A DNA stretch of 64,000 bases from positions 1 to 64,000 of the forward strand of contig JAPPHD010000165.1 in assembly GCA_028821125.1 (NCBI GenBank), written 5' to 3'. This document shows positions 40,247 through 49,985 of this stretch, in pieces. Within the stretch, counting starts at the first letter, position 1. Each line of letters begins with the position of its first letter. Made by a program: the position numbers and the translations under genes. The stretch is from Gammaproteobacteria bacterium. GTDB lineage: Bacteria > Pseudomonadota > Gammaproteobacteria > Pseudomonadales > Azotimanducaceae. The notes beneath the pieces are model-generated. The model saw only the letters and a list, made by a program, of their open reading frames with translations, made no database searches and was not told the DNA's origin.

Positions 40247-42207
40247 TCGACACGCCGAGAGCTTCAATAAAGCGCTTGTTCCAATTCGAACAAACCGGAT
40301 GCACAGGCGCCTGCCGTTCGCTGGTGGCCGCCGCCGTAGCTTTCCTGGCCGCAGGCGGCGTGCCGGCAGCTACCGACCCGCTCACCGACGAGGTGCGCCG
40401 CGCGGCCCTGGCCCGGGAATCGCACATCGAATACATGGTGATGGTGCCCATGCGCGACGGGGTCAGGCTGGCTTCGCGCATCTATCTTCCGAAGAACGCC
40501 AATCCCCCATTCCCAACCATCTTCTGGCGCTCACCCTACAACTTCAGCGAAAAGATGGAGCCCAACCCGGACTACTTCGACGCCAACCTGAAGTTCGCCC
40601 TCGATGCGGTTCGCCGGGGCTATGCCTTCGTCAAGCAGAACGAACGCGGCAAGTTCTTCTCGGAGGGAACCTGGGAGGTGTTGGGCCGGCCCCGCACCGA
40701 CGGCCGCGATACCCTGACCTGGATCGCCGAACAGGAATGGTCGAACGGCAAGGTAGGCACCACGGGCTGTTCCTCGACGGCGGAATGGATCATGGCGCTG
40801 GCAAGCGAGCCGCACCCCGCCCACGCCGCCGCGGTGCCCATGAGCCCGGGCGCGGGCATCGGCCGCATGGGCCCATATTACGAACAGGGCAACTACTACA
40901 AGGGCGGGGTTATCCAGTTGCCGATGCTCACCTGGCTGTACCATGAGCAGAACCTGGTGCGGCCCATGTTCCCTCCCGACCTGTCCCGGGAGGAACGCAT
41001 TCGGGTGTCGAAGTACTATGACCTTGCGCCGTCCTATCCAGAGGTGGACTGGCGCAAGGCCTTCCGTCACCTGCCCCTGCGCGACGCCATCGTCGCCGCC
41101 GGCGGGCCCAATGGCATCTTCGACGAAATGGCGAGCCGCGGCCCCGACCACCCCGACTGGTACAAGGGCGGGCTGTACCACGACAACGAGGATTTCCACG
41201 TTCCCGCCCTCTGGGTTAACGCCTGGTACGACCTGTCCACCGCGCCCAACATCGAGTTGTTCAACCATGTCCGGCACAACGCGAGCGAGGAACGGATTCG
41301 CGAAAGCCAGTACCTGATCGTCGCGCCCACCGAGCACTGCCACATGTACCGGCTGCGCGACCCGCACATCGTCGGCGCGAGGAACATGGGGCGCGTGCAC
41401 TTCGACTTCGACGACATCGTCTACGACTTCTTCGACCTGCATTTGAAAGGCGCTTCCGACCGCTTCCCCGAAAAACAGCCGAGAGTGCAGTATTTCGCCA
41501 TGGGCTCGAACGAGTGGCTGACGGCGGATAGCTGGCCCCCCGCAGATTCAGCCGGAGTGACGCTGTATCTTGCAAGTAACGGCCGCGCGAACTCGCTGTT
41601 CGGAGACGGGTTGCTGGCCGCGGAGCCACCCGACGAACGCAATCTCGACACCTTTGTCTACGATCCCATGAACCCCGTACCGTCCCTGGGCGGCAATGTC
41701 TGCTGCCTGAGCGACCAGGTGAAGACCGGATCCTTCGACCAGCGCCCGGTCGAGTCGCGCCAGGATGTGCTGGTATACACCAGCGAGCCTCTACCCGAAG
41801 ACCTGGAAGTCACCGGCGGCATCGACGTCGTGCTTTTTGTCTCATCGGATGCTCGCGATACCGACTTCACGGTAAAGCTGCTCGATGTCGAGCCCGACGG
41901 CACCGCCTGGAACCTGGACGAGACCATCAAGCGGGTACGGTACCGGGAAGGCTTCGACCGCGAGGTGTTCATGGAAGACGGCCATGTCTACGAACTGCGC
42001 TTCGCCCCGCTGATGACCAGCAACGTCTTCCGCGCCGGCCACCGCATCCGCCTGGAAGTCTCCAGCAGCAACTATCCGCGCTTCGCCCGCAACCTCAACA
42101 CCGGCGGCTGGAATCCCGACGAGACCGAGTACGTCGTCGCTACGAACACCGTCCACCACGGACCTGAGCGGCAGTCCTACATCCGCTTGACAACGGTTCC
42201 CCGTTGA
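40243..42207 (+). CDS. CocE/NonD-family (S15) hydrolase
   Basis: Secreted serine hydrolase of 654 residues. The catalytic part begins near 60 ([18 protein letters not shown]), with nucleophile elbow [10 protein letters not shown] (Ser177 the likely nucleophile), and ends in a jelly-roll domain (about 420-650) as in cocaine esterase and X-Pro dipeptidyl peptidase. A signal peptide covers about 24-43. Start TTG overlaps the upstream stop (TTGA), so translation is coupled. Possible activities are ester, amide or beta-lactam acylase hydrolysis. It lies 13 bp before the phosphotriesterase-like gene. Confidence 0.88.
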   Translation: MIDTPRASIKRLFQFEQTGCTGACRSLVAAAVAFLAAGGVPAATDPLTDEVRRAALARESHIEYMVMVPMRDGVRLASRIYLPKNANPPFPTIFWRSPYNFSEKMEPNPDYFDANLKFALDAVRRGYAFVKQNERGKFFSEGTWEVLGRPRTDGRDTLTWIAEQEWSNGKVGTTGCSSTAEWIMALASEPHPAHAAAVPMSPGAGIGRMGPYYEQGNYYKGGVIQLPMLTWLYHEQNLVRPMFPPDLSREERIRVSKYYDLAPSYPEVDWRKAFRHLPLRDAIVAAGGPNGIFDEMASRGPDHPDWYKGGLYHDNEDFHVPALWVNAWYDLSTAPNIELFNHVRHNASEERIRESQYLIVAPTEHCHMYRLRDPHIVGARNMGRVHFDFDDIVYDFFDLHLKGASDRFPEKQPRVQYFAMGSNEWLTADSWPPADSAGVTLYLASNGRANSLFGDGLLAAEPPDERNLDTFVYDPMNPVPSLGGNVCCLSDQVKTGSFDQRPVESRQDVLVYTSEPLPEDLEVTGGIDVVLFVSSDARDTDFTVKLLDVEPDGTAWNLDETIKRVRYREGFDREVFMEDGHVYELRFAPLMTSNVFRAGHRIRLEVSSSNYPRFARNLNTGGWNPDETEYVVATNTVHHGPERQSYIRLTTVPR

Positions 42208-42220
42208 CCGGGTAGCAACC

Positions 42221-43378
42221 ATGATTCACCGAGGACTCATTCAGACGGTACTCGGCCCCATCGCCCCGGAATCCCTGGGGCTCACCCTGATGCACGAACA
42301 CGTGTTGCTCGACCTGACCCAGGGCGCCGGATCGCCGGACGAGGTCTTCGACTTTACCGAGTCGACGAAACGCGCCTCCCGGATTCCCGAGGCCGGTTTC
42401 GAGCCGGGCGAGGACGGTCCCGGTACTGCCGCTACCTGGCGGGCCAGATGGCAGCAGCCCATCTGCCTGGCCAACCGCGCGGACGTGGCGCGCAACTGGC
42501 TCTACTACGGCACCTACAAGATCGACGATATCGACCAGGTCATCTACGAAGCCAACCTGTTCAAGCGGTTCGGTGGCGGTTGCCTGGTCGATCAGACTTC
42601 CATCGGCATGGGAAGGGATCCACTGGGGCTGCAGCGGATCGCCCGAGCCACCGGCGTGCAGATCGTCATGGGCACCAGCTACTACACCCACGAATATCAT
42701 CCTCCTCATGTCGGAGAAATGGACATTGATGAACTCCGCGAGCGCATCGCCCGCGACATCGACGGGGGGCTGACCGGCGGTGTCCACGCCGGAATCATCG
42801 GCGAGGTCGGCTTGAGTTTTCCGATGCACCCCAACGAGGAGAAAGTGCTCCGGGCTTCCACTCGGGCGCAACGGGATACGGGCGCTCCGCTGAGCATTCA
42901 TCCGGGTATCAACGCCCGGTCACCCTGGGATGCGATCAAGGTCGTGGAGCAGGAGGGCGGCGACCTCGACCGAACCATCATGTGCCATGTTGAGCAGCGC
43001 CTGCCCGTCCGCCCTGCTCCGCACTCCTTCGACCCGGCGCCCTTCGTGGACCTTGCGGGCACCGGCGTGTACCTGGAACTGGACAGCTTCGGATGGGAGG
43101 AGTCGTTCCGGCAACGCGGCAGGGTCGACCTGCCCAACGATGCGGTGCGCCTGAACCACATCATCGCCCTCGTCGAAGCGGGATATGGCTCCAGGGTGCT
43201 GATGTCCCACGACATCGCGCTCAAGCACTGGCAGCGCCAGTTCGGTGGCCACGGCTGGCAGCACATTCCCGAGTCGGTAACCGCGCTGATGCGCTACAAG
43301 GGTTTCGACCAGGCTCTGATCGATCGGATACTGATCCGGAATCCGAGGGACATCCTGACGATTGCGGGAGCCGGCTGA
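42221..43378 (+). CDS. Phosphotriesterase-family amidohydrolase
   Basis: TIM-barrel metal hydrolase of 385 residues, cytoplasmic. The binuclear site can be assigned: H25 and H27 (MHEHVLL), E195 (GEVGLS, Glu in place of the carbamylated Lys), H227 (SIHPG), H256 (CHVEQ) and D331 (SHD). Glu at the bridging position is typical of the Php/lactonase-like branch rather than true organophosphate triesterases. Likely a lactonase or ester hydrolase. Last gene of the plus-strand operon. Confidence 0.88.
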   Translation: MIHRGLIQTVLGPIAPESLGLTLMHEHVLLDLTQGAGSPDEVFDFTESTKRASRIPEAGFEPGEDGPGTAATWRARWQQPICLANRADVARNWLYYGTYKIDDIDQVIYEANLFKRFGGGCLVDQTSIGMGRDPLGLQRIARATGVQIVMGTSYYTHEYHPPHVGEMDIDELRERIARDIDGGLTGGVHAGIIGEVGLSFPMHPNEEKVLRASTRAQRDTGAPLSIHPGINARSPWDAIKVVEQEGGDLDRTIMCHVEQRLPVRPAPHSFDPAPFVDLAGTGVYLELDSFGWEESFRQRGRVDLPNDAVRLNHIIALVEAGYGSRVLMSHDIALKHWQRQFGGHGWQHIPESVTALMRYKGFDQALIDRILIRNPRDILTIAGAG

Positions 43379-43403
43379 CCCCTGACTCCTCCCCAGCTCC
43401 GCG

Positions 43404-44978
43404 TCAACTCCCCGGAACGCACACAAAATTCTCCGCAGAGTCCGGGTTCCCCGCCCCGGTATAGCGGGCCCGTTGCGGATACGAACACAGGGGCCGCGTG
43501 CGCAGCAGCGGGCCGACCCCGATCCGTTCGCCCACCTGCGCGTGCTGGCTCGCTTCGATCCGGTCCGGCGGCACGCCCTGTTCCACCCATTGCTCCAGCA
43601 CCTGAAGGGGATCGAACAGGTCCGGGGCGTGACCGGTGACGCCCCAGCAATGGTCCGCGCCCGGGATGAGAAACAGGCGGAAGAACGCGTTCACCACTAC
43701 CAGCGAGCCGAATTCCTCGACGACACTTTCGAAATAGTCGATGGATTCCTGCGGCACAACCAGGGCATCGGCCAGCCCGTGATACATGAGCAGCTTCCCT
43801 CCCGCCCGCTGCAGTCCGCGCAAGTCCGGGTTTGTGGCGTTGTACAGCCGTGCCATGCCGGCAAGTTTGGGGATGTCGCGGTCCAGGTCGAAGTCGCGGG
43901 AGTGGTAAGCCGCGCCCGGGTCCTGCTCGAAGCCCATGTAGCGGAGGTAGTTGGAACCCAGGTCCTTCACGTGGGGCTCGCCGCCGGCAGTGGGCCCGAT
44001 CAGCCAGCGGCCCCAGTAGTGTTCCGAACCGCGGGGCAGCCCGGCGTGCAGGCGGAGACCAGCGCTGTCCCGCGCGCCGTCGTGGAGCGCTCGCACTTCT
44101 GAAACTTCGGCAGCCGTCAGGCAATCGGGTTCGTCCGTGCCGATGTCGCACTGGAGGTCGCCGGGATCGAAGTCGCAAGCGAACGGATCGCTGACGATGC
44201 CGTCGACAAGACCGTCAAGCCCGTCGCACCGATTGCGGACGGCTGTGGCCAGCAGCGGCAGCTTGTTCTCACGCAGGATGAGGTTTCCTTCAGAATCGAC
44301 CAGGGTCCGGTCGAGCCAGACACCCTGAACCGCCGCATTGGCAAGATTGAAAGCACCGCAGCCGCTGGCAATGCCGTCGAACAGCGAGGGGTATTCCTGA
44401 GCGATCTTGGCCGCGGTGCGCCCGCCGTTGGAACAGCCGGCAAAGTACGAAAAGCGTTCGTTCCGGCCGTAGAGCCGCTCCAGCAGCGCCCGGCTCGCTG
44501 CCGCCGCGAGCGGTACCCAGTCGATGGCGAAGAGCTTCTCCAGATCCGGGTTGTTATGGGCCCAGGTGGTATCGATGGCGTTGCCACGGTGTCCGGAATC
44601 GGTGGTGGCCGCCGCATACCCTCTCTTCAGCGCGTAATTGATGCTGTTGCTGTAGCCCTTGCGCTCGGTGATCAGCTCGCCGCAGTACCCGCCGCAGCCG
44701 GACAGCAGGAATCTCCGGTTCCAGTCCCGGGTCGGCGCCCGCATCTCGAAGCGGATGTCAGGCGATATGGTTCCCGCAATGCGACAGAATCGGCCAAGGT
44801 CGTCCCGGTTGCGGACCACCTCCGCCACCTCGATGCGGACACCGCCGGGCGGACGGGAAGGGAGTTCCGTGCATCGCGTTTCCGTGTCTGCCGATGCCGG
44901 GGCTGCGGGCACGGCGACGGCCAATGCCACCGCAAGTAGAACCCGGGCTGCAACTGTGCACGATTTGAATGGCGCCAT
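43404..44978 (-). CDS. Tannase/feruloyl esterase-family protein
   Basis: Secreted alpha/beta hydrolase of 524 residues with signal peptide 1-30. The family CS-D-HC motif is present: GCSNGG with C182-S183, D404 and HC at 443-444, in which the two Cys form a disulfide next to the catalytic Ser and His. Additional Cys pairs (95/99, 251/268 and others) and a Ca-binding-like CDGLDGLVDGIVSD loop (251-264) fit the lid domain. Substrates are gallate or hydroxycinnamate esters or other aromatic esters. ATG 44978 is chosen at the signal peptide; a longer frame upstream lacks a signal. Convergent with the phosphotriesterase-like gene. Confidence 0.87.
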   Translation of the reverse strand: MAPFKSCTVAARVLLAVALAVAVPAAPASADTETRCTELPSRPPGGVRIEVAEVVRNRDDLGRFCRIAGTISPDIRFEMRAPTRDWNRRFLLSGCGGYCGELITERKGYSNSINYALKRGYAAATTDSGHRGNAIDTTWAHNNPDLEKLFAIDWVPLAAAASRALLERLYGRNERFSYFAGCSNGGRTAAKIAQEYPSLFDGIASGCGAFNLANAAVQGVWLDRTLVDSEGNLILRENKLPLLATAVRNRCDGLDGLVDGIVSDPFACDFDPGDLQCDIGTDEPDCLTAAEVSEVRALHDGARDSAGLRLHAGLPRGSEHYWGRWLIGPTAGGEPHVKDLGSNYLRYMGFEQDPGAAYHSRDFDLDRDIPKLAGMARLYNATNPDLRGLQRAGGKLLMYHGLADALVVPQESIDYFESVVEEFGSLVVVNAFFRLFLIPGADHCWGVTGHAPDLFDPLQVLEQWVEQGVPPDRIEASQHAQVGERIGVGPLLRTRPLCSYPQRARYTGAGNPDSAENFVCVPGS

Positions 44979-45172
44979 TACACGACCACCACCGCTAGTG
45001 TGCCGTGCAAAGGTGCATAACCTTGGTGGCGACCGTGATCCCCACCAAGACAGAGCCAGAATCGAGGAGGGCAGGTGTCGTCGCCACGAACTCGGTACAC
45101 CACGGCCCGGTACGGAGGTCTTACGTTCGATTGACGACGTTGCAGTGTCGTTAAACCGCCGCACCGGCGTGG

Positions 45173-45200
45173 TGCCGGCCCGCCACATGACGGGCCGGCA
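45173..45200 (-). terminator. GC-rich hairpin after a TonB receptor gene
   Basis: TGCCGGCCCG (45173-45182) and CGGGCCGGCA (45191-45200) form a perfect 10-bp stem with an 8-nt loop, nine bases past the receptor stop at 45210. No T-run follows on the minus strand, so intrinsic termination is uncertain; it could stabilise the 3' end. Confidence 0.4.
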
Positions 45201-45209
45201 ATGGCCGGG

Positions 45210-47564
45210 CTACATTTCCGACCGCCACGTGAAGGTCACACCGTACATGCGCGGAGGCCCTGCCGTGGCAACGCCGTCGCCGACCCCGGGAAAGTTGTGG
45301 ATGAAGTACTTCTCATCGAAGAGATTGCTCACCCAGCCCGCCAGCTCGAAAGTCCGCGTACTGTTCGACCAGGCAATTCGAGCGTCTGCCACATCGTAAG
45401 CCGGAATCGATGCGAACGGCAGGTTGTCCGGATCCTGGTTGACCTGGTCCTTGTGGCGGAAATCCATCTGGTAGGTCATTTCGCCGCCGCCCGGGAGCGA
45501 ATGCCGGTAGCGCGCGAGCAGGTTGTAGGCGACATCGGGGGCGTTGCGCAGTTCGTTGCCGATCCGGCTCTGACCGCCCGCCCCGCCGGCCGGAGAGGTG
45601 TATCCCTGCGGGGCGAAGAAATCGATGAACTCGGTGTCGAGAAATGTGATCGAACCCTGCAACGTAAGCCCTTCCGTTGCCGCCAGGACGAACTCCAGTT
45701 CCGCGCCCTTGACCTCGGCATCGGCGGCATTCTGCGTGAACAACTGGCCCGGCGTTCCCGGCGGAGCGTCAGCCGGCACCAGCAGTTGCAGAATCTGCAA
45801 TCCCTTGTAGTCGGTAAAGAACCCGGCGACGTTGACGCGCAGGCGATTGTCGAACCATTCGGTCTTGGCGCCGACCTCGTAGAGCGTTGCAAATTCGGGA
45901 TCGAACGGGGTCTCGGCCTGCGGTTTCCGCGGGGCCAGACCCTGGAAACCGCCGGACTTGTAACCTTCCGAGAAATTCGCATAGAAGAACAGGTTCTCGG
46001 TGGGCCGGTAATTCAGGCCGACCTTGCCGGTGAACTCGCTCCAGTCCGCATCCGCCGACACATCGAAGGCACCCAGCACCGATACGCCGTTGGGGGTACC
46101 CACGCGGTCGATCTCCTTGTCGTCCCAGGTATAGCGGCCGCCGGCGACAATGCTCAGCGTGTCCGTAAGATCGAAAGTGAACTGGCCGAATACGGCGTAG
46201 CTCGTCGTATTCGCGCGTTGATCGTCGCCGCCGATACTGTTGTTCGCATTGGGGCCGAAGAGCCCGCCCATGCCGTCGGAGATCTTGATGCCTGCGGTGA
46301 CCGTTTCGTGACGATGAACGTCCTCGTCCAGGAAGTAGACCCCGGCGACATATTGCAACCGGCTTTGTCCGCTGGAGGTCAGCCGGAACTCCTGGGTGAA
46401 GGTTTCGGAGTTGTCGATGTAGTTGTTGTTGCCGTCCAGGCTGAACGGAATCACGCCGCTGCTGTGCAGCACATGGGAAAACAGCGGCGAACCGAGGCCA
46501 TGTTCGAGGTTCTGGGAATCCACGTCACGGTAGGCGGTCAGCGAGGTCACCGTCATGCTTTCGTTCAGGTCCCAGTCGAAACGCAATGTCGCTCCGGCCA
46601 CATCGAGGTCGAAACTGCCGATATCGTCCGTAAGCACCGCATGAATGTCGCTGTCGTAGTTCGGTATGAGGGTGCTGTGCGCCGGGTGGACCACCAGACC
46701 GTTGCCGGCGATGAAATGACGTACGGCGCCGTCTTCGCTCAGTGTCGAGTAATTGGCCGTGAGATTGATTTCCAGGGTGTCGCTCGGCAGATAGCGGAGG
46801 GCCGCGCGGAAGCTGTCCCGGTCAATCTTGCGCACATCGTTGTCACCGAATTCGGCAGGGCTGATGCCGCGCGCTTCGTAGATCGAGCTGAAACGCCCGA
46901 TGTGGTTCTCGAGATAGCCGTCCCGGCGGCGGGAGGAGAAAGAGATCTTGCCATAGAGATTGTCGCCGATGGGGCCGGTGGCAAGGCCGCGGAAAGTCAG
47001 CGTATCGTAGCTGCCGTACGTACCTTCCACGGTGATTTCCTGGTCTTCCCCGGGCTTTTTCGTGACCAGGTTGACGGCGCCGCCCACCACGTTGCGTCCG
47101 AAAAGCGTACCCTGGGGACCGCGCAGTACCTCGACGCGCTCGAGATCGAACAGGTCGACGTCCTGCCCCGCGGCGCGGCCGATATACACCTCGTCGATGA
47201 ACACCACCACGGACTGGTCACCCGCGGCGCCGTCCTCGTTCGAGCCGATGCCGCGAATGTAGAGCTGTGTCTGGCCCGGATTGAACTCGCCCATGGAGAA
47301 TCCGGGCGTCCGCTCGGTAATTCCCTTGATGTCGAATATCCCCTGTTCGCGCAGGTCCTCTCCGCTGAACGCGGTGATCGCAAGCGCCACGTTCTGCAGG
47401 TTCTCCGCGCGTCTTTCCGCGGTGACGATGATTTCTTCGAGTGCTCGTTCCCCTGCCGCACCTTCTTCCGACAGCGAGACGCCCGGCAGGGCAGTCAACG
47501 CGGGAATCGCACACGCTATCAGGAGAGCGCGACAACCAGCCATCAATCCATCGCAATGAAACAT
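45210..47564 (-). CDS. TonB-dependent outer-membrane receptor
   Basis: Complete receptor of 784 residues: signal peptide about 1-32, TonB box LEEIIVTAERR (42-52), plug with VEVLRGPQGTLFGRN and a C-terminal barrel. The EEIIVTAERRAENLQNV form is that of the large group of receptors for organic compounds in sphingomonads and gammaproteobacteria. ATG 47564 is chosen over longer alternatives because GAGGA lies seven bases before it and the signal follows. It is the only upstream minus-strand gene near the tannase-family esterase, 231 bp away, so uptake of aromatic esters is a possible link. Confidence 0.92.
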   Translation of the reverse strand: MFHCDGLMAGCRALLIACAIPALTALPGVSLSEEGAAGERALEEIIVTAERRAENLQNVALAITAFSGEDLREQGIFDIKGITERTPGFSMGEFNPGQTQLYIRGIGSNEDGAAGDQSVVVFIDEVYIGRAAGQDVDLFDLERVEVLRGPQGTLFGRNVVGGAVNLVTKKPGEDQEITVEGTYGSYDTLTFRGLATGPIGDNLYGKISFSSRRRDGYLENHIGRFSSIYEARGISPAEFGDNDVRKIDRDSFRAALRYLPSDTLEINLTANYSTLSEDGAVRHFIAGNGLVVHPAHSTLIPNYDSDIHAVLTDDIGSFDLDVAGATLRFDWDLNESMTVTSLTAYRDVDSQNLEHGLGSPLFSHVLHSSGVIPFSLDGNNNYIDNSETFTQEFRLTSSGQSRLQYVAGVYFLDEDVHRHETVTAGIKISDGMGGLFGPNANNSIGGDDQRANTTSYAVFGQFTFDLTDTLSIVAGGRYTWDDKEIDRVGTPNGVSVLGAFDVSADADWSEFTGKVGLNYRPTENLFFYANFSEGYKSGGFQGLAPRKPQAETPFDPEFATLYEVGAKTEWFDNRLRVNVAGFFTDYKGLQILQLLVPADAPPGTPGQLFTQNAADAEVKGAELEFVLAATEGLTLQGSITFLDTEFIDFFAPQGYTSPAGGAGGQSRIGNELRNAPDVAYNLLARYRHSLPGGGEMTYQMDFRHKDQVNQDPDNLPFASIPAYDVADARIAWSNSTRTFELAGWVSNLFDEKYFIHNFPGVGDGVATAGPPRMYGVTFTWRSEM

Positions 47565-47942
47565 TCGCTTGTCCTCAAGAAAAACAAAGCCCGGAAAGTT
47601 CGATGTTGTACGAATCTTTCCCCTATCGCCCGGCGCAAAATGCAAGATCAAGCCAGACAGAGCCGCCGACGAGGTACGAGCATCGCCCGACTCCGACACG
47701 TCGCGGTTTTCTATTCTGCGCCTTCTCCAACGACCCCCGCGGGTACTGTGCGTCCCCGGCGTTGCCGCACAGTGTCAATTCGGCAGGTTAGTGGTGCCCT
47801 CGGACTATTGCAACTTTCGACCCTTTACAACGCGGCGTGAATGGTCCCACGGGCGCTCGATGTTCGCGCTGGAGACAGGCGTCTAACTTGTCCGGCCGGA
47901 TGAGTTGCGCTAAAAGATCCTGCGATTCAGGGGGGATGACCA
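47565..47942. other. 378-bp divergent intergenic region
   Basis: Between the TonB receptor (minus) and the SRPBCC-like gene (plus). The plus-strand side has a moderate promoter (47888-47916, listed). No convincing promoter for the receptor, no hairpin above 7 bp and no likely small gene were found. Confidence 0.5.
47888..47916 (+). promoter_or_regulatory. Possible promoter of the SRPBCC-MFS unit
   Basis: TTGTCC (47888-47893), 17-bp spacer, TAAAAG (47911-47916); four of six matches in each box. Transcription would start near 47923, about 20 nt before the GTG start. Confidence 0.35.
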
Positions 47943-48512
47943 GTGTCCAGCGAAATCCTCGTCGACCACAAGCTGAACAACGGCAGCCTGATTCTGTCCC
48001 GGGAACGGGAGAAAGGCCGCCTGCTGCTGCATTTCCGGGCGAGAATGAATACCCGTCACCCCGCCGACGTGATATTCGATCAACTGGTGCTAGGCTTCAG
48101 TGCCAGCCGGAAGAGCTGGATCTGGCCGCTGCAGTACGAGAGCACCCCGGAGTCCCTGCCCGAGGGTCTGTGGGTCGGTTGCGTAACCCGGATGACCTAT
48201 CGGGTGCCCCGCTTCGACAAGCCGGATGCACCCGCCAAGCCAGTAACCTACTCCTACGAATGGCTGCAGTGCGATCCCGAGGCCCGGCTGCTCGAGTACC
48301 GGGGCCTCGACCACCCGTTGCAGGGCGGCGCCGTCGTGCGGGTGGCACCACTCGACGGCGGGGGCAGCCAGGTGCAGTGGGACGGCGCGTACGAACAGGG
48401 GCCGCACCCGTCCCAGGAGATCGTCATCGCATCGATCATCAGCTATTTCCCGTTGCTCTACGACACGATCGAGGCATTGATCGAGGCGGGCCCGGAACGG
48501 CTCGAGCAGTGA
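47943..48512 (+). CDS. SRPBCC-like (START-fold) protein
   Basis: A 189-residue cytoplasmic protein with the alternating strand-helix pattern of the SRPBCC/START superfamily; WLQCDPEARLLEYRGLD and SQVQWDGAYEQG fit the central strands, and a long C-terminal helix (PLLYDTIEALIEAGPERLEQ) closes the cavity. Such proteins bind hydrophobic ligands or act as aromatase/cyclase-like enzymes. Start GTG with a GGGGGG ribosome site. It precedes the MFS gene by 103 bp. Function not known. Confidence 0.65.
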   Translation: MSSEILVDHKLNNGSLILSREREKGRLLLHFRARMNTRHPADVIFDQLVLGFSASRKSWIWPLQYESTPESLPEGLWVGCVTRMTYRVPRFDKPDAPAKPVTYSYEWLQCDPEARLLEYRGLDHPLQGGAVVRVAPLDGGGSQVQWDGAYEQGPHPSQEIVIASIISYFPLLYDTIEALIEAGPERLEQ

Positions 48513-48615
48513 CAGGCACGATCCGCGACCCACAACGTACAGCGATCCTCCGGCCAATGTCAGCTTTCGGGCGGCACATCGCAATCATCGACATAAAGTT
48601 AGATCTTTCAAAGAG

Positions 48616-49983
48616 TTGAAGAATAATGCACAGCCCGCGGCACCCTATGCCTGGTACGTCGTTGCGGTACTCAGCGTCGCTTATACCGTTTCGTTCATCG
48701 ACCGGCAGATACTGAACCTTCTGGTCGAGCCGATCCGGGGCGACCTCCGCATCAGCGATACACAGATCAGCCTGTTGCAGGGGTTTGCCTTCGCCGTTTT
48801 CTACAGCCTGCTCGGGGTACCCATCGCCCGGCTAGCGGACCGCGGCAACCGGCGCAACATCATCGCCGCCGGCATGACCCTCTGGTGCCTGATGACCGCC
48901 GTCTGCGGGCTGGCCAGAACCTTCCCGCAACTGTTTCTCGCCCGGGTGGGCGTCGGGGTGGGTGAAGCGGCGCTGTCGCCGCCCGCCTACTCGATCATTT
49001 CCGACTATTTTCCGCCCGACCGCCTGGCCCGGGCGACCGGCGTCTACTCGCTCGGCATCTATGCCGGGGCCGGCATCGCCATGCTGGTGGGCGGCGCCGC
49101 CATCGAACTGATCGGCGCCGCGGACGCGATCGTGCTGCCGGTGGTCGGAGAGCTTGCGCCCTGGCGCACGACCTTTATCGTCGTCGGCCTGCCCGGGCTG
49201 CTGGTCGCCGCCCTTCTGTTCACGGTGCGCGAACCCAGGCGCCGGGATCCGGGCCAGCGGGGAACCGCCGCGACGACCCGTGTCGCCTGGAGCGAACTCT
49301 GGGCCTTCCTTCGGCTCAGGCGAGGCGTACTGTCCATGATGACCGTCGGTTTCTGCTTCATCGGCATCGTCATCATCGGCGTCATGGCCTGGACGCCGAC
49401 GCTGTTCATCCGCATCCATGGATGGTCCGCGGCCGACACCGGGTTCGCCTACGGCCTGGTTCTGCTGACATTCGGCACCAGCGGGTCGGTCATCGGCGGT
49501 CTGAGCGCCGACTGGCTGTACGCACGGGGACATCGTGACGCAACCCTGCGCACCGCCATGCTGGCAAGCCTGATTGCCCTGCCCTTTGCGGTCGCCATGC
49601 CGCTGGTCGCCGATGCGCGCCTGGCCCTGCTGCTGCTCGTTCCGGCCACCTTCCTGTTGAGCGCCCCGGTAGGACTGACGGCGGCAGCGATACAACTCAC
49701 CACGCCCAACCGCATGCGCGCCCAGGTAACCGCGCTCTACCTCTTGGTGGTGGCCTTCGTGGGAACGGGGTTCGGCCCGATGGCGGTGGCCCTGACCACG
49801 GATTTCGTGTTTGCCGACGACGCCATGCTCGGCCATTCGCTGGCGGCGGTGGCCGCGCTGCTTACGCCCATCGGCGCCCTGTGCCTGTGGTCCGCATGCC
49901 GCCACCTCGCCGCCGTCGACCCGGGGCTTGATCTGAGCGCCCCGCTCCAGCGGCGACTCGCCGAGCCAGGTGGCGAGGCCTGA
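48616..49983 (+). CDS. MFS transporter (Spinster-like)
   Basis: Major facilitator of 455 residues and twelve helices. SFIDRQILN in helix 1, ARLADRGNRRNIIAAG and ARVGVGVGEAALSPPA are shared almost word for word with the transporter at 30254, so the two are paralogues. The start is TTG; the ribosome site is weak, so the exact N-terminus is uncertain. The stop is two bases from the stop of the convergent ligase gene. Substrate unknown; it may export or import the organic acid handled by the ligase. Confidence 0.88.
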   Translation: MKNNAQPAAPYAWYVVAVLSVAYTVSFIDRQILNLLVEPIRGDLRISDTQISLLQGFAFAVFYSLLGVPIARLADRGNRRNIIAAGMTLWCLMTAVCGLARTFPQLFLARVGVGVGEAALSPPAYSIISDYFPPDRLARATGVYSLGIYAGAGIAMLVGGAAIELIGAADAIVLPVVGELAPWRTTFIVVGLPGLLVAALLFTVREPRRRDPGQRGTAATTRVAWSELWAFLRLRRGVLSMMTVGFCFIGIVIIGVMAWTPTLFIRIHGWSAADTGFAYGLVLLTFGTSGSVIGGLSADWLYARGHRDATLRTAMLASLIALPFAVAMPLVADARLALLLLVPATFLLSAPVGLTAAAIQLTTPNRMRAQVTALYLLVVAFVGTGFGPMAVALTTDFVFADDAMLGHSLAAVAALLTPIGALCLWSACRHLAAVDPGLDLSAPLQRRLAEPGGEA

Positions 49984-49985
49984 TT

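Noticed and set aside
45201..47840. Long plus-strand frame opposite the second full-length TonB receptor
   Set aside because: Shadow of the receptor gene; no recognisable motif.
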